A stretch of 64,000 bases of DNA. It comes from Sipunculus nudus. Taxonomy: Eukaryota; Annelida; Sipuncula; Golfingiida; Sipunculidae. The number at the start of each line of letters is the position of its first letter. Position 1 is the stretch's first letter. Location of the stretch: contig CM049316.1 in assembly GCA_026874595.1 (NCBI GenBank), positions 10,160,839-10,224,838 of the forward strand, in the 5' to 3' direction. Shown here piece by piece: positions 9,785 to 24,145 of the stretch. The notes beneath the pieces are model-generated. The model saw nothing but the letters and a program-made list of their open reading frames with translations. It was not told the DNA's origin and ran no database searches. The position numbers were made by a program, and so were the translations under genes.

Positions 9785-10050
9785 TGTACATCTGCAGGAT
9801 GCCATTCTGGTTTCGTTCAGAGCGACAGGGCATTAGCACATGCGTCCTTTCATTTATTCTGGTGTTACCCAGGCCCGGTGACTACTGCGACTGTGGGCCC
9901 TTGATGTATTATTGTCCCCAATGCTGGGTAATAATCCTCGTTTGTTCTTAAAACACGGCCGTGGGGCACGGCGTCCCAATTAAGCCTGCAGAGCACTCAA
10001 CTCAGATTGGGACGAAAGTGAAAATCTCACCGAGTTGGCCAAGAATCAAA
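9785..10050. repeat. Dispersed family 'R10/40', copy 1
   Basis: Shares with 39.93-40.17 kb the ordered words GGGCATTAGCACAT/GGGCAATAGCACAT, GGTGACTAC/GGTGATTAC, AAAACACGGCC, TTAAGCCTGCAGAGC/TTAAGCCTGCGGAGC and GTGAAAATCTCACC. A third partial match at 14.99-15.04 kb keeps only the GACCGATCGTAAAAAAATCT end. Confidence 0.65.
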
Positions 10051-10134
10051 TCACGATCATCAACAATCTCAAAGTTTCAACCTCTTCGCCAATAAATCAA
10101 CCTTTTTTGGTGAGACAGTTAAGTCCGCTTCAAA

Positions 10135-10155
10135 CCCCCCCCCCCCCCCCCCCCC
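10135..10155. repeat. Poly-C run (21 C)
   Basis: Twenty-one consecutive C followed by GGGCCCC. The opposite strand is a G-run able to form quadruplex structures. Length is likely to be polymorphic or uncertain in assembly. Confidence 0.95.
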
Positions 10156-12348
10156 GGGCCCCTCTTGAAAGCGTCTTGACTTCAGATTAATTCATTATTT
10201 TGGTGGACTAAGTGACCCAAATTTTTATTTAAACCATCTTTCTGAAAGGCGCCATCTCGGACGAGCCCCCATATTTATATATTTATATACACATTCTGCA
10301 ATGTCCAAAACAGGAAACCCCGCACATTTAATACTAGGGCTGTGCGAATAAATAAGAATCCTTGTCAGTATCAACATCAAAGGTGAAAGCAATTTAATCT
10401 TAGGGAATGAGAAGTTAATTGATTGAAACTTAATCTGTTACGCTTGGAACTAATTATTTTTTCTGTACCGCAAATAGTGTAACCTTGATCTCTTTAGATA
10501 CTTTGGTATCAGAGAGCCTTCTTATTAGAGTGTCCATTACCCTTGTCAAGTTTTGCTCAGGAATAACGATTATTAAACAGCAAGCATCTCGGAATAGCAA
10601 GAATAATTTCTGCTCGATGTGTTCGTTCCTTGCGAGGAAATTTTGCGTTTGATCTCATATTACAAGCTCCATTACATGCGCCGCTGTGTTATAAAACCAG
10701 CCTTAATAGTTCACTTCCTTTGATAATTAATACCATTACACCCTCGGATTGCCACTCTCTTTGTAACAGAGGTCACGGCGTACAGATTTCCTGCTACGAC
10801 ACTTTTATATGAACATCTGCGTAAGGACGAGGTTTAATTGCAGCTGGTCCACTACTAGCACTGATGATTCTAATCACCAATATATTAATTTTTTTAATGT
10901 TAGATCTGCGTCTGCTGCTAAATGTTGTTTTCGATCAAAGAATATTTTCATGAGCCACGCAGAACCCTTTGATTTATATGTCGAATTGATTTTCAAAGCT
11001 GTAAAAACAGAAAATGACGAAATGAGGAAATTTCATAAAGTATCATGTAGCTGTTTTCAGCAACAACTTAATTCAGAGGATGTCACTTATACCATACCAC
11101 AACGTGGCAGCGCTAGCGTATGTTCTGGTGTTTTTAAAGAAACTTGATAATTGTTAACAATGTTATCCACAGCTGTTGAACTGCGAGTCACATCGCGACA
11201 TAAAACGTTGATTATATAACCATTAAGGCCGAGGTTGTTAGGTGCAATCATCTTCCCTGTGATGGATGCTATAGAGTTCTTGTTACTTTGAACAAGGAGG
11301 TTTGAGAAAAAAATGACAGAAGGGCATCACTATGTCTACTGATACTGGTACGGACTTGTCTGGGGAAGTACTCAGTTATTGATTTCTATTTTGTTTCTTT
11401 TGTTACCATGTTTATGATCAACCCACTCATTTCCTTTTAAAAACTCATTTTCCAAGTTTAAAAAGAACGTCTTGATACCGGGTAGTGGCTACAGACTGGG
11501 TTAAATCATTCAAGTTAAAAAACCCTCTTTTTCTGCCCAGAAATATCTAGAAAATCGAACAATACAGGCTCATTAATGAATATCAACGTGTCACGCACCG
11601 TTTTCTCTCTAATATGTCTGAGAGCTACGTGTAAATCCTACTCCCGACACATATGCCAGGATGCTGGACACCCTCTCTTTCTCAGATCCTGTATTATACG
11701 ATACTGAGCAGCAGTCAGAAGGTCTGAAATATCCGTGAAATAATTAAAACAAGGTCAGACAAATTAAGAATTGAAATTCAGGAGTAGACAGCAGATAAAA
11801 GTTAAAATTTATCATCCGAACGTTAGAGACTGGTATATGTGATTTATTGAGAGGTATCGCACGATGGAAAGCATCGATTTATGCCCATGTATCGTGTTCG
11901 ATTCATTGTCCCTCCATGGAATGTTTTGATTCTGTGTTCATCAGTAAATTACACTGAGCGGTGATGTGTTTGCCCCTTGAAACATGTAGCAGTATCTACT
12001 GAAAACATATACAAAAAACGTTCTATGTGCCATTTGAAGAGTTGATAGAATGACCACACAATGAAGTGTTAGAATGATCTGTACACTTTTGCCGTTTAAT
12101 GGTGATATGGTATAAGGATAATAAAAGACAATAGAATTTCTAATAATACACTTTGATGATACAATTTCTGACAACATCAACATGTTTTCACCTTAATCTT
12201 TCAATAAAAATGAACCTTAACTTATCCCCTAACGGTAATTATAAGCCCGCTGTGATTTAAACACAACTTAATGAACTAGTTTTGAGCGGACATAGACTAA
12301 AAAAACCACAGGATCCCCTGTTAACGCCCCCTTTGCCCAATCCAACAG

Positions 12349-12362
12349 CGGTGATATCACCG
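12349..12362. repeat. Perfect 14-bp palindrome
   Basis: CGGTGATATCACCG, self-complementary without a spacer. It could be a dimer-binding site. No neighbouring promoter is apparent. Confidence 0.8.
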
Positions 12363-13454
12363 TGTGGTCCCACTCCATGCAGCACCCACTCCAGCACCCG
12401 GTTTAAGGGGACTGGAGTAGTTCAAATAATAATGGCGACTTTTTTGTGTACAAACAATTAGGCTCTTAGAACTAACGGCAGTGTATAGGGCACCTGGGCA
12501 TTACATCAGTAAGTAAATTTTATTTAAAGTCGGGTACATGTTTTATACAGGTCATCAGTACTATCACAAAGTTTTTTTAAATGACCAAAGAGAACTAAAA
12601 GGAAACTCCTAAAAGGAAATTATCCTTTGTTGACATCGCCTTAAAAAGTTACTTGTACGATTCCAGAGGCTTCTCAAGTCTGGAACCTTACAAAACCTCT
12701 TCATAAGGGTCCAGCAGATTGAATCAGAATAAAGTGTCTTACGACGAGACACTGCATGGCGCTCCCAACAATCGGCCAACGGTGTTCGAGCGTTACAGAG
12801 CCTATAAACTAAAGGGCTAGGTTGAATTTGAATACCACGGTTTCTGCAAATTTTATCCGGAGACTTTAAATAATCGGAAAGGCATCAGGGATCTCTGATT
12901 TCTGGTATCAGAATGGCTCCAGCCCTACAGGGGCCATGAGTGGGTATGTCCTCGGACGGCCTGATAAGTACGGGTGTCTCTTCGGGAAGATCTGATGAGT
13001 GTCTAGTGAATCTCAACCAGTTTCTGGCTGGCTCAGGCTGACACCTGGTTGATGTGGGACTAATCGTATTTATGTAGCTCCCGCACCTGACGGAAGAGAA
13101 AGACTGCCGCCAGCCATGAAAGGTCATTGATGTATTGATTAAAGAGCCTAATATTCCGATATTTAATGTCTGTTGACTGAAGATTATCCCTCTATCATTC
13201 ATAAAAACAGGACAGAAAAAGCCGATCTCACAGGCTGTTCGTTTTGTTTATATCCATGTGTGCGTGTGTAAACTATGTGGGGGCCGCCAAAATAATAATA
13301 CACATTCGAGCAGAAAATCTTGCAGTAAGCCAGACGAACCAAATGTTTGCCAACTGCGCGTTTTGCAAATAATTACATTTCAAATACCGCTAATATGCAA
13401 GCACCAACCTTAAGTAACATGTTCTTTTATGATTTTCAATATTGGCGCATGTCC

Positions 13455-13640
13455 CCTGACTTACAGCTTGTAGATAAAGGAGCTCACACGTCGATCCGTT
13501 ACAGAGGCTTTATATGACTTCTTCAACAGAAATACCTACAGTTTATTAATACTCACGCAGAGGCGGCCAGAAATCACATAAATTCTACAGAAAAAGCAGA
13601 TGATTAGCTGGTTTTAAGGTAGTATTACGTGTTCTGAAAA
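13455..13640. repeat. Possible old dispersed repeat, copy 1
   Basis: Weak ordered similarity with 25.24-25.42 kb: TTGTAGATAAAGGAGCTCA/GTGTAGATAAAAAAGCTCA, GAGGCTTTA/GAGGTTTTA, ATTCTACAGAAAA/ATTCTGCAGAAAA, TAGCTGG/TAACTGG. Confidence 0.4.
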
Positions 13641-14617
13641 AAATGAATGTCGATACTTCATCCTCAACACAGTTCATTAAATAACTGGCTGACGGCTACG
13701 AGGGTCAGTTTATCTTAACCTTTAGCTATGAATAATAGAATCAAAGGAATCAGATGATTGGATGTGGCTTTTAGATGGAGAGGGGAAATCCAATGTTACT
13801 CTTAACAAGTACAGATCGGATAAAAATGATTTAAGTGCAATTAGACATAATCCTGTAATCGAATCAGTCATGGGAGACCTTGCTGACCTTAATGTCCTTA
13901 TGAGGATATATCTTGAGTGCCTTCGTTAATTCAAAAAGGTAGGTGGATACAACATCTCTGGTTGCAATATAAATTATTTTTTTCCTTAAACCAGCAGAAT
14001 TGAAGCACTGACCTTGGACAATTGTATCTGCTTAAGTCACAGGCGCCAACTTGCAGAATGCATACCAATTCGGTCCGTTCACTTCGATATAATTATATTC
14101 CGGACAGGATCACAAACGTGTTTTCTCTCTCCACGTCGGCCTTTGCGACCTTTATCTTCCCCTTTTGACCCATAGACCGATTTAGCCGGGTAAAGGGGCG
14201 GCAGCCCACACCTACGCAAAATGATTTTACTATGACATTGTTTCTCCTCATCGGGTCAACCTTTGTCTAGCACATGTTATGTTCACACAGTCGAATTTAT
14301 CGTGATTTATCTAAAATTGAACAGTAAAATACGTCCATACGTCCATGTATGCGCAACAAATGCAAAAAAAAATTAAAAAGAAAAACAGATAATAAAATTC
14401 GGTTACAATCCTGACTTATCTTATTTGTGAAGGCGGCGTGCGTGTCATGTACATGTATATGTTTTTCGCCACGGATTGCGTCCAGTTTAGGTTTTCCCCA
14501 CTTGTGTACAGGAGTATGCAAACGGTTCTAGAACGAAACATTGGCTGGTTTCCTACTAAGCCTCTTTATTTAACCTTCTGAATCATCAGACAGGCCTTTT
14601 CGATTACCGATTACAGT

Positions 14618-14675
14618 CAGGTGTTACCGGAACAGGTGTGTTGATGCATGCGACACCCACCTGGACAGACAGGTG
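14618..14675. promoter_or_regulatory. Cluster of four CAGGTG/CACCTG E-boxes
   Basis: CAGGTG at 14618, 14633 and 14670, and CACCTG at 14658, all inside 58 bp. Paired CAGGTG/CACCTG sites are typical targets of Snail/ZEB-type or E-protein factors. No gene is visible nearby, so an enhancer role is inference. Confidence 0.3.
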
Positions 14676-17600
14676 ACAAAATCCCGAGCCCGCGTGTGAC
14701 TGGCAAATATTACCATAAAATTGAGTCAAACCGAACTGCTTATATATCACTTGACATTATCGCTCGAAGATGAGAGCCCTGTTTATTTATGGAGTGTTTT
14801 ATATCTGGCATCGTCATAAAAAGTGTTGTAGTTTCGCTGAAATACACTTTAAAATGCCAAGGGCAAAAAAGCTCTGGTTGATTTTTGCGAAGGAATAATT
14901 TGACTTATCTTCATACATGACTGATTGGTATTCTAAGAAATTTGGCATACGAGTAGTCAAATTTCCCGGGAACAAATCTTAATTGTTCGCTGCTCGCGCA
15001 CCCTGGCTGGGGACCGATCGTAAAAAAATCTCACGATCTCCCGAAGTTTTTGCCATGTGCTCTTATCCTGGAAGCCGCTAATGGAATTGTTTCTCAACAA
15101 CTTCATCCACATATAGCCAACAATTGATGTTTACATATGTTTTCTGTGTAATGTAAATGATGTATAAAGGACATTTGAAAGTTTACGTTTAAGTTAGAAG
15201 AACATGACTGATAAAAAGGTATTTTAAAGCAGTTTAATATATACCCATGAAGAGTATGTTCTTTTAATAACATGAAAGTGTTTTAATTTTAAAAGAATAG
15301 TAGTTGATAATATTTATAAATGAAATACTCAGAATCAGTGATCACAATTTTATACATACTTTTTTTTCAGATTTATAGTTTTTTTATGCTTTAAATTCAC
15401 TTGAGTTGTACTCACAATTAATTTTAAAGTCTTGATTAAATTTTCATTTTTGATCAAGCATTTATACTGAATGCTGTCTCAGGTTATTCTAAAAGACATG
15501 TTATACATAGTCTTAAGATTACTTTGGATTCTGAAAGGCTCGCCTGATACGTGAAACTCTTTGTGAACGGTAACTAGATCTGGGCAAAGGGTATGCGTGC
15601 TGGAACTGTTGATGACATACGTGCGCCTCTAGAAAAATCCAAATCAACCTATTCCGCTATCACATGCAGCGTCTCCTCGGACCAGACAGACTGGTTTGAA
15701 GACGTTACAGTTCCCAAGTCGTATTTTCCACCTATACCTCACCTAGCGTCATCGGCCGACCACGTGACCTGAGGACATTATCTACCGCCCCTTATCTCAC
15801 GCTGTTTAAAATGTCTTGAGAAGTTTAGCAGACGGCTTCACGGCTGGGTGCGGGCTGAGTTCCGATTTTTGGGTGACAGCCCCGCCAGGGTATCTGATTT
15901 ACTGTAGCCGCGGGTTCATATATGCTTCAAATAGACCATTAAATGGCAACAGCTCAAAGTTGTTGCAGGAAAAGGTTCACCTCCTATCCTTGGCGGAATA
16001 TAATCCAGGTTAATATATATTAGATGTTACGGACCTTGTTCGATGAGCTGATGTAAATGGTATCAGGGGCGTCAATACAATATATATACCAATTCACAAT
16101 TTTTAACCAAACTTCCTGTAAGAGCCCGGAACGGTGTTAGCCATACCAATGCGACTGGCTAAGACAACAGGACGGCTGACTTGCGTAGTAAGCTGAGTTT
16201 CGTGCCTCGATTTGGCTTGCACAATGTCCGCTGGCTTAAACCGACCTGAAAACCTATTCATTTTTCGATGTTACAAAATATCCGTTTTATTTGAAAAAGT
16301 TATATTGAGTGTGACCCCTATACTTTAGGGATTTCAGGCTTGACCAGGAATTATAATGTGGAAAACTATCACCTTTGTCGGTAAGCATCAAAATCAACAA
16401 ATCTAACTTTGTATTATTCTGCATGTGTTTCGTGCATTTTTAATTGCAAAAATTATATCCTTTTGTATTACTTTGTTTTCAAGCCAATCTTACCTGCACA
16501 GAAATTGGCTCACTTCGGCTTATCCTGATAAAGTCGGCTCGGGTTGATCTTAACTCGGCTGGCGGTGGCGTAAAATGGCGTCTGCGCCAGGCTCCACTTC
16601 CTGCTGTGTACGCAACCATTTATCTTATCTTTTCTGCCAGTTCAAATGTGACCAGATTTTCCACTGGTACGACATAGCATCTTACAAATTTTAAAGCAAA
16701 TCAGTTTTACAGGGTCCACGTACCCAGGCGACGTTACAGCTTATATAAACTACAACATGAATGAAATAGGTGTTTCACAGCCCCCATAAACATTCAGCTT
16801 TACTAGTCACACCGAATCCTTATCTAAACACTCATGTTATCTAAAAATTGATGAAAATTAAGCGACTGTTTTCAGCCTTTTATTGTCTTAAGTGTTTAAT
16901 AAAGGCAGTGATTAACCTCAGAAAAAGTATGTGTTTAACCGGTGGAAAAAAGAGTTACGCTTTTGCACATATCGATAGTTCACCCTTAATACGTTACCAA
17001 GCTCACGATGATTACAGACAAGCAACAGAATTAAATTTTATACCCATAGTGATTTTTTTTTATATTTTTAGGCGTCCCTTGCCTGTAGCGTGATACCTCC
17101 TGCCTAACTCACGGTAACTTTGAAAATTAGTAATGAGATGGTGTTGAGATGGGTTTTTATCATGTGGCCTGATGCCTCTATAATGAAGATTAATGGTCTC
17201 CTGGTGCACTATTTTTATGTTTAAAGTCCTCGTGATGTGTCATTAATGAGAGACCGCTGAATGATTTACTGTCCGCTGGAAGGATGAAACACAGGCAAGT
17301 AACGGAAAGATACACAAACAAACTGATCAAAACCCCTAGACTCTAATCTTTCTACTCTTATAAGTGGTACTACATTTTTCGCGCTGACTTAAATTGTGCT
17401 AAAATTAGACGTCGCGTCTATTTACGGAAGTGGAACAGACGGTGTAATACTTTATGGCCAACGGGCATTGCAAGGTAAGAGAAATAGAGAAATGAACCAA
17501 TGATCATAAAACATCTAGATACGACCTGGAGCTGCAGCTATATCATCTGTGACACGATCAGGTAGATCTGGTGAATCATCGGTCTAATAAGCGAAGGACG

Positions 17601-17685
17601 ATTCAGACGAGGTTTCTTTAACCACGAGTGTATGGCTGCCATGTTGAAGATTGTGTAATATAAGAGCAAAGTAGAAGATATTATG

Positions 17686-17721
17686 TATTTAGCTATCCAT
17701 TAATATTTAGCTATCCAATTA
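17686..17721. repeat. 18-bp direct repeat, two units
   Basis: TATTTAGCTATCCA occurs at 17686 and again at 17704 with ATTAA/ATTAC after it. Confidence 0.85.
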
Positions 17722-18342
17722 CGATAATATACTTTAACTCTACATATATGCCTGTTATCTGGCATACATAGATTATGAAATTTCAGTAAAATTTATTACA
17801 ATTCAAACATGAGCAACATTTTCTAGATAAATCTAACATGGTTTGCTTTGAAAGTTGCTATGCATATTAGTCTAAGACAGTAATTTCCACTTAAACTTTA
17901 ACTTCATCTTGGGTACCTCTATCGGTTTTTTTAACTAACAAGTGTAAGTAATTTCATTGTTTTATCTCAGCAATCATATTTTATACATTAGTGTATCAGG
18001 TGATGTGCTTTAAGCAGAAAAAAAAAATATTCCTGTCATCCTGTTAAGTTTGAACGAAATTTTCAGTTAAGTTGGTAATATACAATTTTACGCAAAATGA
18101 GGGTCAGGTTCCATAGGTCACTTGTTCCTTCCCTGGTAGATTGCTTACCCCTGGTGGAAAGACAGGTGCTATCAGATATTTCGAAACAATAAATAAACCA
18201 GATGATTGATCTTGAAGAAATGAACCGGATAATCTTGCCGGGTTGGCGTAGAAATGATCCCTGTGATGGCTGGCTTATGTCAAATTAATTCGCTCTTCTT
18301 CATCAGTTTAAAAGAATATGCAAAAGAATTAAAAGTTTGACA

Positions 18343-18552
18343 AATTTCTATCTGTCATACTGTTATAATTCCTCAATAAACTGTACAAATTCCATTTTTA
18401 AATATATTCCTCATTACGCGTAATGCCGGTATTGAATGTGTTATAGTTAAAAATTTAATGAAACCCGTGTCGTATTCCTATCTGTCATAGTTTATTCCTC
18501 GAAAAAACACTATAATGCCAAATGTCTATTTGTTATGATTTATTCCTCAGCA
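18343..18552. repeat. Three diverged repeats of a CTATCTGTCATA...TTCCTC block
   Basis: TTCTATCTGTCATACTGTTA with AATTCCTCAA (18346), CCTATCTGTCATAGTTTATTCCTCG (18477) and GTCTATTTGTTATGATTTATTCCTC (18522). Irregular spacing suggests a decayed repeat, not an active satellite. Confidence 0.55.
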
Positions 18553-19264
18553 ATACTAAGATCAATTTCTATTTGTATATGGAATGTCTGCTTCTTCATG
18601 TCTTACTGATAATCCAGTTTTCTGCCACCTGGCACGTTATGGTAGGTATTACTATAAGTAAGAGCAGAGTCCGGAACAAATAATAAACCGTCTATAATGC
18701 ATATCACCATTTAATCGTTGTCGTTCTTGAAAACATAATTATTTCATTTTTATGTTCCATAAATCATGGACATGCTTATAAGTATCTGTCATATTTAACC
18801 TTACATATCGGCTTGATATTAGACTTTAAACAATATCATAAATGTCAGCTATGTACGGTCTGGTAAAATTGATTTGGTTCGGTAACTTTGTGATTGGATT
18901 GTGCAGTGAAGCTCGAAGACAAACTAGAAAATTACTTGTAAGGAGTATAAAATCAGAAAAGTCCGAAAGGTTTTCGGGCATTGCTATGTAAAATTGGGTA
19001 TAAATAATATGAAGCGTAACGTGAAGAGAAATGAACTGGGTAATATTACAGAATGACTTAATACTCTGTCAGTCATCTGAGTAAGAGGTATTAACTCCTG
19101 GAAGTGAAGCCGCCACAAATGGAATCAAGTTTGACGATGAAAGTATAAGCGTTCTGGACCGGTAGTTAATAACACTGGAGAATTGGGAGCATCATGGCAG
19201 ATATAAAAGTCCATGGATGGTTGACCACTGTTGGTGTCACTTACATCTATCTCTTGGTGTTATC

Positions 19265-19490
19265 TCCGCTATGGAGGTTATGTTTTCAGCCATGCCTTTT
19301 TATTTGTTTATCGTTTGATTGTTACGTTTGTCTGCCAACGGATTTACTGATCCGATTTCTATGAAACTTTATAGAGGGTGAGATATGGACATGGCGAGAT
19401 ACGTCATTTATTTTTATTTATTTTTCTGCAGATCCGATTTGATTAAGAAATTCTCTCACTTTGCGCAAGTATGGCCTCAAACGCAGGTAT
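19265..19490. repeat. Dispersed repeat with GGAGGTTATGTTTTC start
   Basis: TATGGAGGTTATGTTTTCAGCC, then TTTGTCTGCCAACGGATTTAC, ATGAAACTTTATAGAGGG and GCAGATCCGATTTGATTAAG. This order of words is familiar from a dispersed repeat found in many invertebrate genomes. A short direct repeat follows (GGCCTCAAACG at about 19471 and 19490). I cannot name the element. Confidence 0.5.
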
Positions 19491-20964
19491 GGCCTCAAAC
19501 GGATGCCATCTCTATTTCTTGTCTCCACACAATATTTCTCAAAATGGCATATGCGTCATAATACTGATTAAATTCGGAATTGTCTTCTAGATACAGAACA
19601 GTGGCCACATTTAGTGTAATTAGGCAGACCTGTGCTTAAAAGGAATACTTGTAATATCTTCACGTCGGGTGAGGTATGCGCTCTGTGAAGGACGATCAGA
19701 TGAATGGGAATGGAATTTTAAAGGTTAGGTAATGACTGTTGATGTTCCTATCGAATGAATGAGAACTAACGTACACTAGAAGAATAATGTTATTTGTAAG
19801 CCTTTAAGATTTCAGGCTTTCAGGCCTTTATATGCACGATTTCAGGAATATTCCAGGAGTCATAACTGGCGTACAAACAGAGTTAATTACCAATTTTTGC
19901 CTTTAAGACGCCAGCAAGTTTCGAGCGGACCTTCCTCTCGGTTATCCAGCGTCTTTACCAAACATAGGAGACATGATGGATACGTTCCTTGTCTCCCGAC
20001 TCTCAGCGGTCGTTGAAGGAGAGAAATATAAATACGTAGAGAAGATTTGATCGCTTTAATTGATCATATAACTAAAATACATTGATATTATCATGGCGAT
20101 CTCCAGATACATGTCTATCTGACCGTGGCGTGAGACATGTATATCATGATTTATCCGACAAGGAAGTGTACGATAAACAAGCCGTGCGTGAGACATGTCG
20201 GGGCCTGACCAGTCACATCATATCACGGGCCGTATGATTCATGCACTGGTCACAGGTTACCTGCGGCTAGTAATCCTGATACACACCCGACCTGCAGTGG
20301 AGGGATCAACGTAATATCAGTATGAAGCACTGGAGCTGACGGCATGATGACCGTTAAATTTAACATTACACGATCATCTCAAGGTCCGGCCTTGCTGCCA
20401 CGCACTTAGCGCAAGAAATATTGGAGATGCGAACAAGAAGTGACCGTAATCTACAGAAGGTGACACATAAATAACTCAAGGAAGAAGGCAGAGGAAATAG
20501 TGACATCAGAACAGTGACCTTCCTGTTAAGGCCACTGAGCAAAAAGTGAAGAATGTGCAAGGTTGTCGGAATCTAGATTTCACCGGGGATTGAGGGGTAT
20601 CATGCAAAAGAAAGTTAGGATAACCTAAAAAAAATAAAGTCCAATTTTCTGGAGACAAATTACTTTTTTTCAAATAAAAACTATGATAATGATCTATACC
20701 TTTAATATAAGATAAATAACCCAATTGAAACAGCTGGAAGTTTAGTTGAGGGGAAAAAACTACAACCCGAACAGGATCTTTAGCTCAGTAATCGGACTCC
20801 TCTCTCCGTAGATCCCAATTTGTCATGGTTGTTGACAAAAATTCTTGATGAGGCAGGTGGTTCTCTTATTGTCAGCCAGATGGATGAAGAGTTATCCTGA
20901 GCACTAGTCACTCCCAAAGGTTTGAAATTCGGGAAGATGTGTTATCTTCGAATCAAATATGTGT

Positions 20965-21085
20965 GTATTCGAGTATATAATGAGCGAGTGTGTACGAGTA
21001 TGTTACGAGTCAACTACGAGTATTCTACGACAGGTACCGAGTTGACTACGAGCTGCACGAGTTTCCTACGGCCGAGTCGAGTACC
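20965..21085. repeat. Degenerate TACGAGT repeat
   Basis: ACGAGT or a near variant recurs about ten times in 120 bp (GTACGAGTATGTTACGAGTC, CTACGAGTATTCTACGACAG, GAGTTGACTACGAG, GCACGAGTTTCCTACGG). The surrounding short frames are artefacts. Confidence 0.6.
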
Positions 21086-23944
21086 ACAGGTTTATTGCAA
21101 GCACAGATGCTTGAATCCCTAATTGGTAAAACTAGCTTATCCTACACGTTCATTATTTTGCACTTGAAGACCAGTTTAGCTTCATCGCAAATACGACATA
21201 TAATGAAGACTTGCTAAACTATTTTATTGTTAAAGATAAACCAATATCACACCCGTGACAGGAGTATATTTTATTCCACAAGCCATAGGAAGAACATGCC
21301 TATAAAGAGGTTCTAAATTAATCAACAAGACTTCGCAAATCAAGGTTTTTCTGACTTCTAACTGGTTGGTCCCATCCAAGAACATGGTCTAATTTTTCTT
21401 CTCCTTTTTTGAGGAGTTGTCGCGCATTCGCAAAGTCGGACCTCTGGTCACGCGGTCTTGTAATGGTAAACTGACACTTCTAACCCTAACAGCATGTTGA
21501 ACATGTTAATTGGAGAAAATAAATCCGTGTGCCGGGGTGGCTTTGTGGGGAAGGTTTTGTAGTCATTGGAAATTACATGATAACGTTAATACACATATTA
21601 TTTCATATATCAATGCCCCTTTAAGTCAATAAATAGTGTGGAAACCGACTCGGGTCTGGAAAAGGCCTATTTGATTTAACGTAATTACAAAAAAAAATCG
21701 AGTTCATAAAGAGATGACGCAAATTTTGCCCAGTTTGCAAAGAGTTGCTTTAGATCATTGCAAGTTGGCTAGTGAGTATTATAAGCAAGTCCAAAAAAGC
21801 CAGCATTGATGAATACTGATGAGTTATTAGGGGCTATCTTGAGTTGTTCCATGATTTTCTTGGAAGTTGCGATCAACAAGTTTGATACCAAGCTGGGCAG
21901 CCATAAATGCCTGCGATGGAGAGCTCCTTTATTTGCACACCAGTAGATTCAAAATGCACTCTAAATGATATCAAATGACTGATAAACGGGCATAACATCC
22001 CTTGAAAACTTCCAGAGATGATGTTGTCCAAACGCGTGGCTGCGAATCTTCACTGGTTTATTTTTCTTATCACAGGGTACCCCGTGTTTATACACCATGG
22101 GGCCTATTATGATTTTCTACGGGATTTGATACAAAATTTTGAAAGTATTTTCATAAGCACAGCATCATTATGGATGGTGCAAACGTGTTTATCGTGTTTG
22201 TTTGGATGATATAACCCAACATTACCATCATAATATCCTAATATATAAAAAATGAGAAATATTTATAATCTTTCATCCTATTTGGTTTTGCCAGGAGAGT
22301 AGTAAAGTTAGTAAAAAATAACGATCAGTTGTTAGGTGCAAGTACATTGAGAATAAAAAGAGTTCAACTGACAGTGTTATTTAAACCAGTGAAATTATTG
22401 GTAATTGCTATATCAATAAAGGTAAAACTGTTTTTTCTTTTATTTTGAAGACATCCTATTTGGTTTAGAAAGCATGCATTAGTCACCTCACTGCCCTGTT
22501 TGACGCCATGCCGTCAATGTCATTAAAACCTCCGCTGGATGGGAATAGACGGACATGCTGGAGATAAACGCACCGTCTGGCATTCTTAAGGTGTCGGGTG
22601 GTCACAAATGGAAACCAATTTAACAATGTGACAGCCGCTGATCATATTACGAGTATACAAAGGTACAATTACAAGGCCAGGCAACTTGCTTTGTTGTGTG
22701 GAGACGAGCTGGTCGCTCTAAACGAGATGGGAACCAGCTTATAATGACCTGTGTCTGGCGAAAAACGCTCTTCTAAAACTTAGAACACTCAGTCGGGAAG
22801 CTACAATACAGACCGAAAAAAATAACTGGTGTTCGGAAGCGTATAAGACTGCGTATTTTTTTTCAGATATTAAAATATAAACTCTTTGATGTTTGTTATC
22901 TGAATATCAATTCCATCGACCACAGAATGGAATCTTCCATATTTGTGAGAAGAATAAACTAAAAACGTCAATGGTATTTTATACGCAAGACATTGGAGGA
23001 TCTATTCTAGGCTACTTCTAATCAGCGGAATATTAAATTATTCAGAACAATCGGGAGGCAACCTTAGAAATAAATGACACTAAGGCTCCAAGATGTTAAA
23101 GTAATCAGCAGATTCATTATTATTTTGCATAAGCATTTTCTTGAAGCCTTTGGGATTCACTTAAAACAAAGGACAGCTGAAGCCGGGAATAACAAATTTA
23201 TCAAACCACATAAGTTCCAGTTAAACTTTCCCTGCAGTCCGTAGAGGGCTGTTGTGTGCCACCTGAAGTTACCTGTGTATAAGCACCTTCACTCCTCATC
23301 ATCGCTTATACACTGCAGTAATCTCACATCTCCTTCGTTCTAAACGCTGCTTTGTATAGCAACCAGGGCTGACACAGAGCAAAGAATTGTAGTCAGACCA
23401 ATGGGAGCGTGGTATCGCATTATGCATCTAGCCCCAAATTTAAACATGCGACACCTCCTCTTAAGGGTAAAGTAAGGTGTTGTGGGCAAAGTGCAAAAAA
23501 AAAAATTCTTCTCTCGTGCCCAGTGGCCCACGTCTAGTCGGCACTTGGTTAAGTCATTTTGACGTGCTAAGGAATTAAACCTTAATCGACATGAGGTGAA
23601 GTACAGTAGCCGCCGGGATTGTTCTAGTTTCCCTGCTTATCACGTTTAACTTATAGACTGGCAGTATATCTTTGGCTAAGTAATAACAACCATTACAATT
23701 CGGGCAGACATCCAGCCATTAGGTGATTTTAAACTTAAATACCTGTGTTGTTTTATATTTAGCCGTGACAACCCGACTCAGTAGGCCATCGGATAATTGT
23801 GCTGGTAAGCCTACTCGAGTCGTGATACAAGTAATATCGCGGAATGTATCGCAGTGGTCTTGCGTCAGGTTGCATTTATATTATGGTAAACGGCCCATTA
23901 TCTCAATATAATGCTAAGAATGATGAATTTACACAATAGTATAC

Positions 23945-24145
23945 ATGTCAGCTCACAACCCAAACTAAAACACCGGCTCCATGGACACGGGTCATTTCCT
24001 GTATCGCCAGCAAGCTGCCTGCGTCCTGTAACCCGTGCTAGCCTTACTTGTGTTCATGAGGTCATAAATTAAACAAACATGCCAAGTTGTTTACCAATGT
24101 GCTGGGTTAAAACGGAACTTTTCTCTCTCATGTATTGTATTATTA
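23945..24145. repeat. Dispersed family 'R24/43', copy 1
   Basis: Shares with 42.74-42.93 kb: CTATGG(T)AACGAGTCAT-like segment (here CCATGGACACGGGTCAT), TCCTGTATCGC, GTGTTCATGAGGTCA/GTATTCATATGGTCA and TGCTGGGTTAAAACGGAA/TGCTGGGTTTAAACGGAA in the same order and orientation. Confidence 0.7.

Noticed and set aside
12885-13202. 105-codon minus frame.
   Set aside because: Length is within chance for 64 kb and no domain, motif or splice context is visible.
16025-16050. TGTTACGGACC, resembling the LTR start.
   Set aside because: Similarity stops after ten bases and no LTR sequence follows.
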